DNA of 64,000 nt, from NCBI GenBank assembly GCA_964512645.1, contig CAZEJS010000001.1:129489-193488 (forward strand), in the 5' to 3' direction. The stretch's first letter is position 1. Each line of letters opens with the position of its first letter. The position numbers and the translations under genes are program-made. Below the pieces are notes generated by a model that was given only the letters and a program-made list of their open reading frames with translations, did no database searches and was not told where the DNA came from. Source of the stretch: CAZEJS01 sp964512645 (lineage in GTDB: Bacteria; Actinomycetota; Geothermincolia; Fen-727; Anoxymicrobiaceae). This document shows, one piece after another, positions 9,291 to 17,123 of this stretch.

Positions 9291-9317
9291 TTAGCACTCG
9301 CCACAAGAGAGTGCTAG
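9291..9317. promoter_or_regulatory. CIRCE operator (HrcA binding site)
   Basis: TTAGCACTC, nine bases, then GAGTGCTAG: the CIRCE inverted repeat with its exact N9 spacing and one base off consensus in the right arm. It lies between the -10 element and the groES ribosome site, where bound HrcA would block transcription. An hrcA gene is not in this window. Confidence 0.96.
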
Positions 9318-9323
9318 TGGGTA

Positions 9324-9351
9324 ATTATACGGTTTTGTGTTTTCGAGTCAA
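9324..9351 (-). promoter_or_regulatory. sigma70-type promoter of groES-groEL
   Basis: On the minus strand TTGACT (9346-9351), a 16-base spacer and a perfect TATAAT (9324-9329). The predicted start of transcription falls at the upstream edge of the CIRCE element. This is the clearest promoter in the window. Confidence 0.92.
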
Positions 9352-9431
9352 CAGGTTTCTCCCCCGTTCGTCCCGGGGGCGCTTCAAGCGGCGAACCAGG
9401 GACGGGCCACGGGCTCCCCGCGCGGCGCCGG

Positions 9432-10754
9432 CTACACCTTCTCCGCGTCCTCGAGCAGGAAGTCGGCCCCCTGCGCCCAGTCCGCGAAAGCTTCGGCGTC
9501 GTAGGTGGAGGGATACTCCCTGTAGTGCTGCTGCACCCTTCCGGCAAGCTTGAGCGCACCGTCGTATCTCACCAGCAGCGGTACGCCCGACAGCCCCTTG
9601 AGGACGTTCCTTATCTTCACCTGGGCGGTCGGCACCTCGAACCTCCCGCGAAGGGCCGCGGCTATCTCCTGCTCATCGATCACCCCCCTGGCCATGCTCC
9701 ACGAGAACTCCTTCTCCGTCATGTGCTGCATCAGCAGCCTGAGGCAGTCCAGGGCCGCCATGTCGGCGCCCCTTGCCCGCATGTACTCGCTGTTGTACGA
9801 CCACAGGGCCGCCGTCGACGCCTCCCCGCCGGAGAGGGCCCGGACCGCCGCGGCGGCGGCCAGGGAACCGCCGAGGAGCGCGCCTCCCGTGCCCCTGGCG
9901 ATCACCGGCGTCGCCTGGCAGGCGGCGTCTCCAACGACCATCAGGCCGTTGGTCACCATTGTGTTCAAAGGGCGCCTCGTGGCGATGCGGCCGCCATCCA
10001 CCGCCAGGACCTCCTCGCCCACCGACGGCTCCGACCTCACGTATCCGAGGAGTATCTCGCGCGGGTCCGGCGAACCGGCGCGGTCCTGCACCGCGGTCCC
10101 GATATCAACCGTCCCGTCGCCGCCCGGGCACGTCCAGCTGTAACCCCCGTAGCGGCCGATGTAGAAGCGGAACACTTCCTCCGCGGCCTCCCGCGGGGTC
10201 TTTACCGCCAGGCGCCTGGCCTCCCTGTATACCGAGACGTGGTCGCCGCTCCTGATGCGCCTGGGGATGCCCATGCCGGAAGGGATGGTCCGGCAGAGGA
10301 CGCGCTCCGGCCCGCTCGCGTCCACGGCGAGCCTGCAGGAGAACGTGCCCCTGTCGGTGGTAACGCCGGTCACGAAACCGTTGTGTATCTCCGTGCCCCC
10401 GGCGACGCACCCGCTCATCAGACGCGCACCCGCCTCGCGTGCCCCTTCCAGCAGGTGCTCCAGCAGCGCCCTCCCTTCCACCACCCGGAAGCGCCCGCCG
10501 GGGACTGACACCCGCGTGGCCGTGTATGGGCTTACGACTTCGATGCCGCCGGGCCGTTCGCCGAAGCGCCCCGTCTCCAGGCCCGCCGAGTCCAGGGACT
10601 CCTCCTCGATGAGATCGCGGGTGCGGGGCCCGGACCAGTCACCCGCCTTCCTGTCCAGCAGCAGCACGCTGTTGCCCCCCGCGGCGAGCCCCATGGCCAG
10701 GAGGGCCCCCGCGCAGCCGGCGCCGACCACCACCGCGTCGTACCTCTCACTCAC
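9432..10754 (-). CDS. geranylgeranyl-reductase-family FAD-dependent oxidoreductase
   Basis: 440-residue flavoprotein of the geranylgeranyl reductase family, which saturates isoprenoid chains or oxidises related lipids. It has an N-terminal dinucleotide fold (VVVGAGCAGALLA), the substrate-site motif YGGYSWTCP followed by GDGTVDIG (compare the YxWxFP signature of the family), and the second FAD motif GLMVVGDAACQ. The start overlaps no gene and lies 45 bases after glpK. Candidate substrates are the tail of menaquinone, polyprenols or ether-lipid chains. Its place behind glycerol kinase fits lipid metabolism but does not prove it. Confidence 0.8.
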   Translation of the reverse strand: MSERYDAVVVGAGCAGALLAMGLAAGGNSVLLLDRKAGDWSGPRTRDLIEEESLDSAGLETGRFGERPGGIEVVSPYTATRVSVPGGRFRVVEGRALLEHLLEGAREAGARLMSGCVAGGTEIHNGFVTGVTTDRGTFSCRLAVDASGPERVLCRTIPSGMGIPRRIRSGDHVSVYREARRLAVKTPREAAEEVFRFYIGRYGGYSWTCPGGDGTVDIGTAVQDRAGSPDPREILLGYVRSEPSVGEEVLAVDGGRIATRRPLNTMVTNGLMVVGDAACQATPVIARGTGGALLGGSLAAAAAVRALSGGEASTAALWSYNSEYMRARGADMAALDCLRLLMQHMTEKEFSWSMARGVIDEQEIAAALRGRFEVPTAQVKIRNVLKGLSGVPLLVRYDGALKLAGRVQQHYREYPSTYDAEAFADWAQGADFLLEDAEKV

Positions 10755-10799
10755 CGCGCCTCACATGACGTGCATGGGGCAGCCGGCGCTCCGCCCCGT

Positions 10800-12296
10800 T
10801 CAAGCCGGCTCCCAGGAACGCGTACGCTCCACCGCCCTCTTCCAGCCGGAGTACTTCTCGTCCGCGAGCTCCCTGTCCGGCGACGGCTCGAAAGTCCTCT
10901 CCGGCTTCCAGATGCTTTCGATCTCATCGATGTTTTTCCAGTAACCGACCCCGAGTCCTGCCAGGTAGGCGGCCCCGAGCGCTGTCGTCTCGGCGACCGC
11001 GGACCTCTGAACCTCGATGCCCAGCTGGTCCGCCTGGAACTGCAGCAGCACGTCCATTACCGAAGCGCCGCCGTCCACCCTGAGCGAGGCAGGGTCGATC
11101 CCCGAGTCCTTCCTCATCGCCTCGAGGACGTCCCTGGTCTGGTAAGCCATCGACTCCACGGTGGCCCTGACGATCTGCTCCCTGCTGGTGCCCCTGGTTA
11201 TGCCCAGTATGGCGCCGCGCGCGTACGGGTCCCAGTACGGCGCTCCGAGCCCGACCAGCGCGGGCACGAAGTAGACGCCGCCGGTGTCCGGCGCACGCTC
11301 GGCCACTGGCCCGGTCTCCGACGCGTCATCGATGATACTCAACCCGTCACGCAGCCACTCGATGGCGGCGCCGGTGATGAAGATCGAGCCCTCCAGCGCG
11401 TAGGTCACGGCGCCGTCAATTCCCCAGGCGATCGTCGTCAGCATCCCCGAGGCGGAGGACACGGGCTCGTCGCCGGTGTTGACCAGGACGAAGCTCCCCG
11501 TCCCGTAGGTGTTCTTGGTCATGCCCCTGTGGTAGCAGGCCTGGCCGAAGAGCGCCGCCTGCTGGTCGCCGGCGATGCCCGCCACCGGGACCCGCACGCC
11601 CAGGAAGTGGTCCGGGTCGGTGTATCCGAAGACGCCGCTGGAGGGCCTTACCTCCGGGAGCATGGAAGGGGGCACGCCCAGCAGGTCCAGCAGGCCGCCG
11701 TCCCACTCGAGCGTCCTGATGTTGAACATCAGGGTCCGCGACGCGTTCGACACGTCGATCGCGTGGACCTTGCCCCCGGTGAGCCGAGCCAGCAGCCAGG
11801 AGTCGATGGTGCCGAAGTTGACCTCTCCCTGTCCCGCCAGCTTCGCGAACCCCGGGTCGTTCTCCAGGCGCCAGGTAATCTTGGTCCCGCTGAAGTAAGG
11901 GTCGAGCACCAGGCCCGTCGAGACCCGGAAACGCTCCTCGTGGCCTTCGGCGCGCATGCGCTCGCAGATCCCGGCGGACCTCCTGCACTGCCACACGATC
12001 GCCCGGCCCAGGGGCTCGACGGTCCCCTTGCGCCAGAACACGCTCGTCTCTCTCTGGTTGGTGATCCCTATCGCCGCGATCCGTGACGGCTCCGTGTCCG
12101 CCTCCGCAAGGGCCGCCTCCACGCAGGCGAGCGTGCAGGCCCATATCTCCTCCGGGTCGTGCTCGACCCAGCCGCCCTGCGGGAAATACTGGGTGAACTC
12201 CCTGTTCACCTTGCTCAGGACCGCCCCTCTTTCGTCGAACAGCACCGCGGTCGAGCCTGTCGTGCCCTGGTCAATAGCGAGTATGTACTTCTTCAT
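10800..12296 (-). CDS. glpK: glycerol kinase
   Basis: FGGY-family sugar kinase of 498 residues that makes sn-glycerol-3-phosphate from glycerol and ATP. Clear motifs: DQGTTGSTAVLFDE at the N-terminus, TNQRET, DSWLLARLTGG, GTGSFVLVNTG and the C-terminal VDGGASVMDVLLQFQAD. AGGAGG precedes the ATG at 12296. It sits nine bases behind tsaD, so it is probably read through from the tsa genes. No glycerol facilitator or glycerol-3-phosphate dehydrogenase is adjacent. Confidence 0.97.
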   Translation of the reverse strand: MKKYILAIDQGTTGSTAVLFDERGAVLSKVNREFTQYFPQGGWVEHDPEEIWACTLACVEAALAEADTEPSRIAAIGITNQRETSVFWRKGTVEPLGRAIVWQCRRSAGICERMRAEGHEERFRVSTGLVLDPYFSGTKITWRLENDPGFAKLAGQGEVNFGTIDSWLLARLTGGKVHAIDVSNASRTLMFNIRTLEWDGGLLDLLGVPPSMLPEVRPSSGVFGYTDPDHFLGVRVPVAGIAGDQQAALFGQACYHRGMTKNTYGTGSFVLVNTGDEPVSSASGMLTTIAWGIDGAVTYALEGSIFITGAAIEWLRDGLSIIDDASETGPVAERAPDTGGVYFVPALVGLGAPYWDPYARGAILGITRGTSREQIVRATVESMAYQTRDVLEAMRKDSGIDPASLRVDGGASVMDVLLQFQADQLGIEVQRSAVAETTALGAAYLAGLGVGYWKNIDEIESIWKPERTFEPSPDRELADEKYSGWKRAVERTRSWEPA

Positions 12297-12305
12297 CTCC
12301 CCTCC

Positions 12306-13340
12306 TCAACGGACGAGGCCGTCGGGCGCCTGCGGTATCGGCTCTCCGAGCCGCAGGTTCGGATGGACGTCCGTGTCCAGCCCCGAGAACTGGCCGGCAA
12401 CGTAGCGCATGTAGCCCGCGGCCGCCACCATGGCCGCGTTGTCGGTGCAGAGCGACCCGGAGGTGCCGACAAGGACAAGCCCTTCACGGCCGCACGCCGC
12501 TCCCAGGGCCGAACGCAGACCGCTGTTGCACGCCACGCCGCCGCCGATGACGACGTGCCTCAAGCCTCTGTCGAGGGCCGCCCGCACCGTCTTGCCGACC
12601 AGGACCTCCACCACCGCGGCCTGGAAGGAGGCGGCCAGGTCCTCCGGCGGCGGAGGCTCCCTTCCCTCGGCCTCCAGGCGCGCAATGTATCTTATCACCG
12701 CCGTTTTCAAGCCCGACATGGAGAAGTCGTAGTCCCCGCTGTGCATCATCGCCCGCGGCAAATCCACGGCGCGGGGGTTCCCCTTCGCGGCCAGCCGGTC
12801 CAGGACCGGGCCCCCCGGATAGCCGAGCCCCAGGAACTTCGACACCTTGTCGTACGCCTCGCCCACCGCGTCGTCCCGGGTCTCTCCCAGCACCTCGATG
12901 TCGTCGAGCGCGCGGACCTCGGCGAGCAGGGTGTGACCCCCGGACACCACCAAAGCGAGGAACGGAGTGTCCGGAAGCGAGTCCTCCAGCGCGGGCGCGA
13001 ACGCGTGGGCTTCGAGATGGTTCACCGCCACCAGCGGCACCCCCCACGACCAGGCGAGCGCCTTGGCGCAGGAGAGCCCGACCACCAGCGACCCGACGAG
13101 CCCCGGGCCCACTGTGACGGCCACGGCGTCCGGAGCGTCTCCCGAAGCCCGAAGCGCCTCGGCGACCACCGGGACGATCGACTCGACATGGGCGCGCGCG
13201 GCTATCTCCGGGACTACCCCGCCGTAGGAACCGTGCAGGTCCACCTGGGAGGCCACCACGCTCGAGAGAACCCTCGTCCCGTCCTCCACCAGCGCGGCCG
13301 CCGATTCGTCACACGACGTCTCGATCCCCAGCAGCAGCAA
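12306..13340 (-). CDS. tsaD: tRNA N6-threonylcarbamoyladenosine transferase TsaD
   Basis: Catalytic subunit for t6A37 in ANN-decoding tRNAs: transfers threonylcarbamoyl from its AMP adduct to A37. Has the ASKHA-fold start GIETSCDES, the metal-binding His108-x3-His112 pair (NHLEAH), and PGGPVLDRLA. Length 344 is normal. The start is TTG at 13340, directly after the rimI stop (TGATTG), with AGGAGG upstream, so rimI and tsaD are translationally linked. TsaC/TsaC2, which makes the adduct, is not in the window. Confidence 0.96.
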   Translation of the reverse strand: MLLLGIETSCDESAAALVEDGTRVLSSVVASQVDLHGSYGGVVPEIAARAHVESIVPVVAEALRASGDAPDAVAVTVGPGLVGSLVVGLSCAKALAWSWGVPLVAVNHLEAHAFAPALEDSLPDTPFLALVVSGGHTLLAEVRALDDIEVLGETRDDAVGEAYDKVSKFLGLGYPGGPVLDRLAAKGNPRAVDLPRAMMHSGDYDFSMSGLKTAVIRYIARLEAEGREPPPPEDLAASFQAAVVEVLVGKTVRAALDRGLRHVVIGGGVACNSGLRSALGAACGREGLVLVGTSGSLCTDNAAMVAAAGYMRYVAGQFSGLDTDVHPNLRLGEPIPQAPDGLVR

Positions 13341-13865
13341 TCAGCCCCCCTCCTTCGACGCGGCGCGCATCCGCATCCGCTCCAGCAGTTCGGAGTACTC
13401 CGGGGCCCTTATGTCGCCGGTCGCCATGATGACCGCGTCCTCCCCCGTTTCCGTGTAGTAGCCGAGGCGCAGGCCCAGTTCCTCGAAGCCGAACTCCCGG
13501 TAAAAACGCCTCCCCCCGTCGTTGCCCGCGCGGACCTCCAGGGTCAGCCAGCGGGCTCCCCTCTCCAGGCCCCTGCGCACGACCTCGAGCAGCAGCGCCG
13601 ACCCCAGCCCGGACCGCCTGCGCGAGCGGAGCACGGCCAGGTTGGTAACGTGGACCTCCCGTTCGATGACCTGCGCCCCGGCGTAGCCGGCGAGCTCGGC
13701 GTCGTTCTCGGCGACCAGGTAGATGGTGCGCTCGCAGTGCTCTATCTCGTAGCGGAACAGCTCGGCGCCCCAGGGGCTGGGGAATATCTCCTTCTCCAGC
13801 GCCACCACCCCGGCGACGTCGGCGTAGAGCATGTCCCTGATCAGATAGTTCCCGAACCTGGGCAA
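13341..13865 (-). CDS. rimI: ribosomal-protein S18 alanine N-acetyltransferase-like (RimI)
   Basis: GNAT acetyltransferase, 174 residues. Acetyl-CoA-binding motif A is visible as LAVLRSRRRSGLGSALLLEVV (shown here in family form), with EIFPSPWG near the N-terminus, where RimI proteins usually have a similar Phe/Trp-Pro stretch, and YREFGFEELGLRLGYY near the end. RimI acetylates the N-terminus of S18 in Escherichia coli; in many bacteria the gene sits between tsaB and tsaD, as here. It starts 12 bases after tsaB and its stop abuts the tsaD start. Confidence 0.88.
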   Translation of the reverse strand: MPRFGNYLIRDMLYADVAGVVALEKEIFPSPWGAELFRYEIEHCERTIYLVAENDAELAGYAGAQVIEREVHVTNLAVLRSRRRSGLGSALLLEVVRRGLERGARWLTLEVRAGNDGGRRFYREFGFEELGLRLGYYTETGEDAVIMATGDIRAPEYSELLERMRMRAASKEGG

Positions 13866-13877
13866 TGTCAGCTCACC

Positions 13878-14561
13878 TCATACCGCTTTCCTGAGGTAGA
13901 TCGGTAGAACGCCGGCCGCCCCCCCGTCGGGCGCCCGCGCGACCGCGGAGGTCGCGAGGACCGCCAGTATCTCCGGGGACGGGAAGCCGACCTCCTCCTG
14001 TGGCAGCACCCTCACGTCAACCCCACGCCGCCCCAGCGCTTCCAGCAGTTCTCCGGGCACGTAACCCACGGCTGTCGCGCGACCGCCGTGGGACATCTCC
14101 AGGAGCCCCGCGGCGCCCTCCGCGTCCAGGCAACTGAAATCCGTCACCCGCCGCACCTCCTCGCCGGCGAGGTACGCGGCGGCGAAAAGGAGTCCGCGGC
14201 GGGCGTCCATGCAGCAGAGCAGCGGACCCCGGGTGTCGCCCGCGTGCGCGGCCAGGAGGTCGAGCGTGGGGACGCCCGCGAGCGGAACCCCCAGGCCAAG
14301 CGCCATGCCTTTGGCGGTGCTGACGCCAACCTTCACCCCGGTGTAGCCCCCGGGACCGGTGCCAACCGCCACCGCGCCAATCCCCGCGGGGGTTATCCCC
14401 GCCGAGGATACGGCCGTGTCTACGAGCGGCATGAGCCACCCCGCGTGTCCCTTCACGGTCCGGAACCTCGAAGCGCTCAGCGTCCGGCCGGCCCGCGACA
14501 CGGACACCACGCCCTCAGCGGTGCAGGTGTCCCAGGCAACTACCACCGGCTCTTCAGGCAT
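13878..14561 (-). CDS. tsaB: tRNA threonylcarbamoyladenosine biosynthesis protein TsaB
   Basis: Non-catalytic partner of TsaD, 227 residues, with the shortened ASKHA fold. It opens with VVAWDTCTAEGVV and has the family signature GTGPGGYTGVKVG and DARRGLLFAAAY. It overlaps tsaE by eight bases, so the tsaE-tsaB-rimI-tsaD group is a single translational unit. Confidence 0.93.
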   Translation of the reverse strand: MPEEPVVVAWDTCTAEGVVSVSRAGRTLSASRFRTVKGHAGWLMPLVDTAVSSAGITPAGIGAVAVGTGPGGYTGVKVGVSTAKGMALGLGVPLAGVPTLDLLAAHAGDTRGPLLCCMDARRGLLFAAAYLAGEEVRRVTDFSCLDAEGAAGLLEMSHGGRATAVGYVPGELLEALGRRGVDVRVLPQEEVGFPSPEILAVLATSAVARAPDGGAAGVLPIYLRKAV

Positions 14562-15027
14562 GCCGCCTCAACTCCGACAGGATTTCCTCCGTGCGGGAGC
14601 CCCAGTCGCCCCGCGGGGTCACGGCGACCAGGCGGTCGTCTTCTCCCTCCCCGAAACGTATCTCCACGTCCATCGTCCGCTCGGGAAGAGCCGCCCGTAC
14701 CCGGCCGGCCCACTCGACCGCGCATATCCAGCCGCCGTCCAGGTACTCCTCCACCCCCGCCTCGACAAGCTCGTCCGCGCCGTCGAGGCGGTAGGCGTCC
14801 ACGTGACAGAGGGAGATGTCCTGGTACACGTTGATTAACGTGAAAGTGGGGCTCCTCACCGGGCCGTCGTGTCCCAGGGCGCGGGCCAGGGCGGCGACCA
14901 TTACCGTCTTCCCCGCTCCGAGCTCACCGTCGAGCGCGAGCACGTCGCCAGCTCTCAGGGCCCGCGCCAGGGCGAGGGCAATGCCGGCTGTCTGCCCGGC
15001 GGAACCGCTTCTGATCTCCAGCACCAT
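14554..15027 (-). CDS. tsaE: tRNA threonylcarbamoyladenosine biosynthesis ATPase TsaE
   Basis: P-loop ATPase of about 157 residues that resets the TsaBD complex. Walker A is GELGAGKT; SPTFTLINVYQ and HVDAYRL follow as in all TsaE proteins, and WICAVEWAGR lies near the end. I place the start at the ATG at 15027 because the domain begins at once; the longer frame to 15114 overlaps the upstream glycosylase gene in another frame. The ribosome site is weak, suggesting coupling to the preceding gene, which stops 22 bases upstream. Confidence 0.93.
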   Translation of the reverse strand: MVLEIRSGSAGQTAGIALALARALRAGDVLALDGELGAGKTVMVAALARALGHDGPVRSPTFTLINVYQDISLCHVDAYRLDGADELVEAGVEEYLDGGWICAVEWAGRVRAALPERTMDVEIRFGEGEDDRLVAVTPRGDWGSRTEEILSELRRHA

Positions 15028-15049
15028 CGAACGCCCCGTTCCCGCGCGC

Positions 15050-15685
15050 TCAGAAGAGCCCCAGCTGCTCGGGCTCCCCGGGCTCTTCCGGCTTCTCGGC
15101 CTCCCCTGGCGCACCGTCCGGCCCCTGTTGCTCCTCCAGGTACCCCCGGAGGTCCTGGAAATCCTGGCGCAGGAGCTGCATCGTCGCCGGGGCCCGGAGC
15201 GCCGCGGCGGGGTGGAAGACCGGCACGTTGGAGTAGCCGGAGCCCGCGAACCTCCGGCCGTGGTTGCGGGTGATAGGGATCGGGCGCCCCATCATTACTC
15301 CGGCAGCGACCCGGCCCAGCTCGCATATTATCCTGGGCCTGACGAGCCTTATCTGCGCGGTGAGAAACGGGTTGCACGCCTCGATCTCCGGGGGCAGCGG
15401 GTCGCGGTTTCCCGGAGGCCTGCACTTCACCACGTTGGTGATGTAGACCTGTCCGCGCTCCATCCCGATGGAGTCCAGCATTTCGTCGAGGAGCCTGCCC
15501 GCCGGTCCCACGAAAGGCAGCCCCCGGGCGTCCTCCGCGCGTCCCGGGGCTTCTCCGACGAACATCAGGTCGGCCCCGGGGTCACCGTACCCGAAAACCA
15601 GCTTGGTCCTGCTCTGGTGCAGGGGACACCTCGCGCAGTCCCCCAGCATCTCCCGGAGCTCCTCCAGCGACCCGGCCTCGTGCAT
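15050..15685 (-). CDS. family 4 uracil-DNA glycosylase
   Basis: Removes uracil from DNA. The protein (about 211 residues) has four cysteines placed for a [4Fe-4S] cluster (C17, C20, C88, C104), the glycosylase motif GEAPGRAED (44-52) and the HPAA motif near the C-terminus. This matches the thermostable family 4 type. The C-terminal 30 residues are Glu/Pro/Gly-rich and end QLGLF, resembling a clamp-binding tail (inference). I prefer ATG 15685 with GAGGTG upstream; a GTG at 15715 is possible. Confidence 0.92.
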   Translation of the reverse strand: MHEAGSLEELREMLGDCARCPLHQSRTKLVFGYGDPGADLMFVGEAPGRAEDARGLPFVGPAGRLLDEMLDSIGMERGQVYITNVVKCRPPGNRDPLPPEIEACNPFLTAQIRLVRPRIICELGRVAAGVMMGRPIPITRNHGRRFAGSGYSNVPVFHPAAALRAPATMQLLRQDFQDLRGYLEEQQGPDGAPGEAEKPEEPGEPEQLGLF

Positions 15686-15730
15686 CCGCACCACACCTCG
15701 CAATCCGCCATCCACACGCGGGCGTCCGAC

Positions 15731-15946
15731 TTATCCCCCGCAGCCCTCGCAGGACGACGCCTGGCAGGAAGAGCATCCGCCACCGCTCGACGGCGTGAAG
15801 CTGTCGCCCGACTTCACGCCGAAGACGCTGAACAGCTTGTCGAGGTCGCCCTTCCCGCACCGAGGGCAGCTCACTTTCTCGCTTCCACGCACCAGCCGCT
15901 CGAACTTCTTCCCGCAGCTCCTGCACCGGTACTCGTAAATCGGCAT
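15731..15946 (-). CDS. FmdB-type zinc-ribbon protein
   Basis: 71-residue protein starting MPIYEYRCRSCGKKFE, the hallmark of the FmdB/CxxC-CxxC regulatory family, with the second pair CPRCG. The tail is rich in Cys, Ser and Gly (SSCQASSCEGCGG), common in this family. AGAGGAA precedes the ATG. Function is poorly known; a regulatory role for FmdB was proposed in methylotrophs. It lies between the nitroreductase remnant and the uracil-DNA glycosylase gene. Confidence 0.88.
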   Translation of the reverse strand: MPIYEYRCRSCGKKFERLVRGSEKVSCPRCGKGDLDKLFSVFGVKSGDSFTPSSGGGCSSCQASSCEGCGG

Positions 15947-15956
15947 CTCGTTCCTC

Positions 15957-16159
15957 TCAAACGTACCTGGTGAACCTGGCGAACGGCTCCCTCGGCGTGA
16001 TCGCCGCAGGCACCGCCCCGTAGCCTATCGCCAGCATCGCCAGCGGACGGACGCGGGACGTCAGGGAGAGGACCTCTCCGGCACGCTCCTCGTCGAACGC
16101 CCCGACCCAGCAGGAGCCCAGGCCCTCTGCCGTGGCCGCCATACCGTGCGCCGCCCCGG
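15957..16159 (-). pseudogene. C-terminal remnant of a nitroreductase-family gene
   Basis: About 66 codons encode a clean nitroreductase C-terminus: a helix ending GLGSCWVGAF, then RPLAMLAIGYG and a final PREPFARFTRY. The first two thirds of the protein (FMN-binding arginine and the dimer helices) are missing; upstream, the frame runs antisense-like through the end of the P1 peptidase gene. The boundary coincides with a perfect 16-bp inverted repeat (16140-16205). An ATG at 16142 could give a 61-residue peptide, but it lacks a proper ribosome site and could not form the flavin site alone. I read it as the scar of a deletion or rearrangement. Confidence 0.7.
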
Positions 16160-16205
16160 TCAGCCGCCCGCCCGGCGGCCTAGCATGTCGGCGGCGCACG
16201 GTATG
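16140..16205. repeat. 16-bp perfect inverted repeat at the broken-gene junction
   Basis: CATACCGTGCGCCGCC (16140-16155) is exactly complementary to 16190-16205, with a 34-base loop. It spans the stop codon of the P1 peptidase gene and the edge of the nitroreductase remnant. No T tract follows on either strand, so a simple terminator is unlikely. Confidence 0.85.
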
Positions 16206-17110
16206 CCGCCCGCGGCCGTGGCCCTCATGACCCCCGCCCTTATCGCCTCGGCCGCACCCATCGCGGCCAGGGTCTCCACGGCGTCGGGTGGAGCGTCCAC
16301 CTCGCCGGTCGCCAGCGCAAAGACAGTGTCCCCGTCGAACCTGGTGTGCGACGGCCTGATGGCCCGGGCTATGCCGTTGTGCCCCTGAGCGGCGAGCCTC
16401 CAGGCCTGGGCGCAGCTCAGCTTCGCGTTGGTGGCCACCAGCACCAGGGTCGTGTTCTCCATGCAACCACGGGCGATCCCGGCCGTGCCGCACAGGGCCT
16501 TCTCGGCGCTCACGTAACGGTCGCTCTCGTCACGGACCCCGGCAAGGACGGCGCCGGAGGAGTCTACGACTTCTCCGAGCGCGTTGACCACCGCCGCCAC
16601 CTCCAGCTTGAAGGAATCCGCGTGGAACCGGTAGATGCCGAAGCCGCCGCGCGTAGAGCGCGCCCTCCCGTAGACGTTTCCCACCGACGCCCCGGTGCCG
16701 GCCCCCACGCTCCCTTCCCTTTCGTCATCCGTGTGAGCCGCGCCGCACGCTTCGTAGCCCATGCGGGAGTCGGGCCTCACCCCGGGCTCCCCGAGGTCGA
16801 GGTCGTATATGACCGCGGCGCTGACTATCGGCACCGGCCCCCCCGGCGTGGGAAACCCGGTTCCCCTCTCCTCGAGGTATCGCACCACGCCCGACGCCGC
16901 GTCGAGACCGAACGCGCTGCCGCCGGTGAAGAGAATGGCGTTGGGGCACTCCACGGTGAACGCCGGCGAGAGCATCGCGGTCTCGCGTGTCCCCGGCGCG
17001 CCGCCCCGCACTTCGCACGCGGCCACGGACCCCGCCGGCGGCAGGAAGACCGTACAGCCGGTGAGTGCCCCGGTGTCCTGCGCGTGCCCGACCCTTATCG
17101 TCCCCAGCAT
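16160..17110 (-). CDS. P1 family peptidase (DmpA/OAT-like fold)
   Basis: 316-residue protein of the P1 (S58/DmpA) group, self-processing N-terminal-nucleophile hydrolases acting as aminopeptidases or amidases. Typical stretches: VGHAQDTGALTGCTV at the start, LFTGGSAFGLDAASGV, VGAGTGASVGNVYG and the processing region MENTTLVLVATNA, where a Thr would become the new N-terminus. GGAGG precedes the ATG at 17110. The C-terminus looks complete even though its stop codon lies beside a rearrangement junction. Substrate unknown. It follows the alpha/beta hydrolase by 13 bases. Confidence 0.88.
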   Translation of the reverse strand: MLGTIRVGHAQDTGALTGCTVFLPPAGSVAACEVRGGAPGTRETAMLSPAFTVECPNAILFTGGSAFGLDAASGVVRYLEERGTGFPTPGGPVPIVSAAVIYDLDLGEPGVRPDSRMGYEACGAAHTDDEREGSVGAGTGASVGNVYGRARSTRGGFGIYRFHADSFKLEVAAVVNALGEVVDSSGAVLAGVRDESDRYVSAEKALCGTAGIARGCMENTTLVLVATNAKLSCAQAWRLAAQGHNGIARAIRPSHTRFDGDTVFALATGEVDAPPDAVETLAAMGAAEAIRAGVMRATAAGGIPCAADMLGRRAGG

Positions 17111-17123
17111 CAGACCTCCCCGC

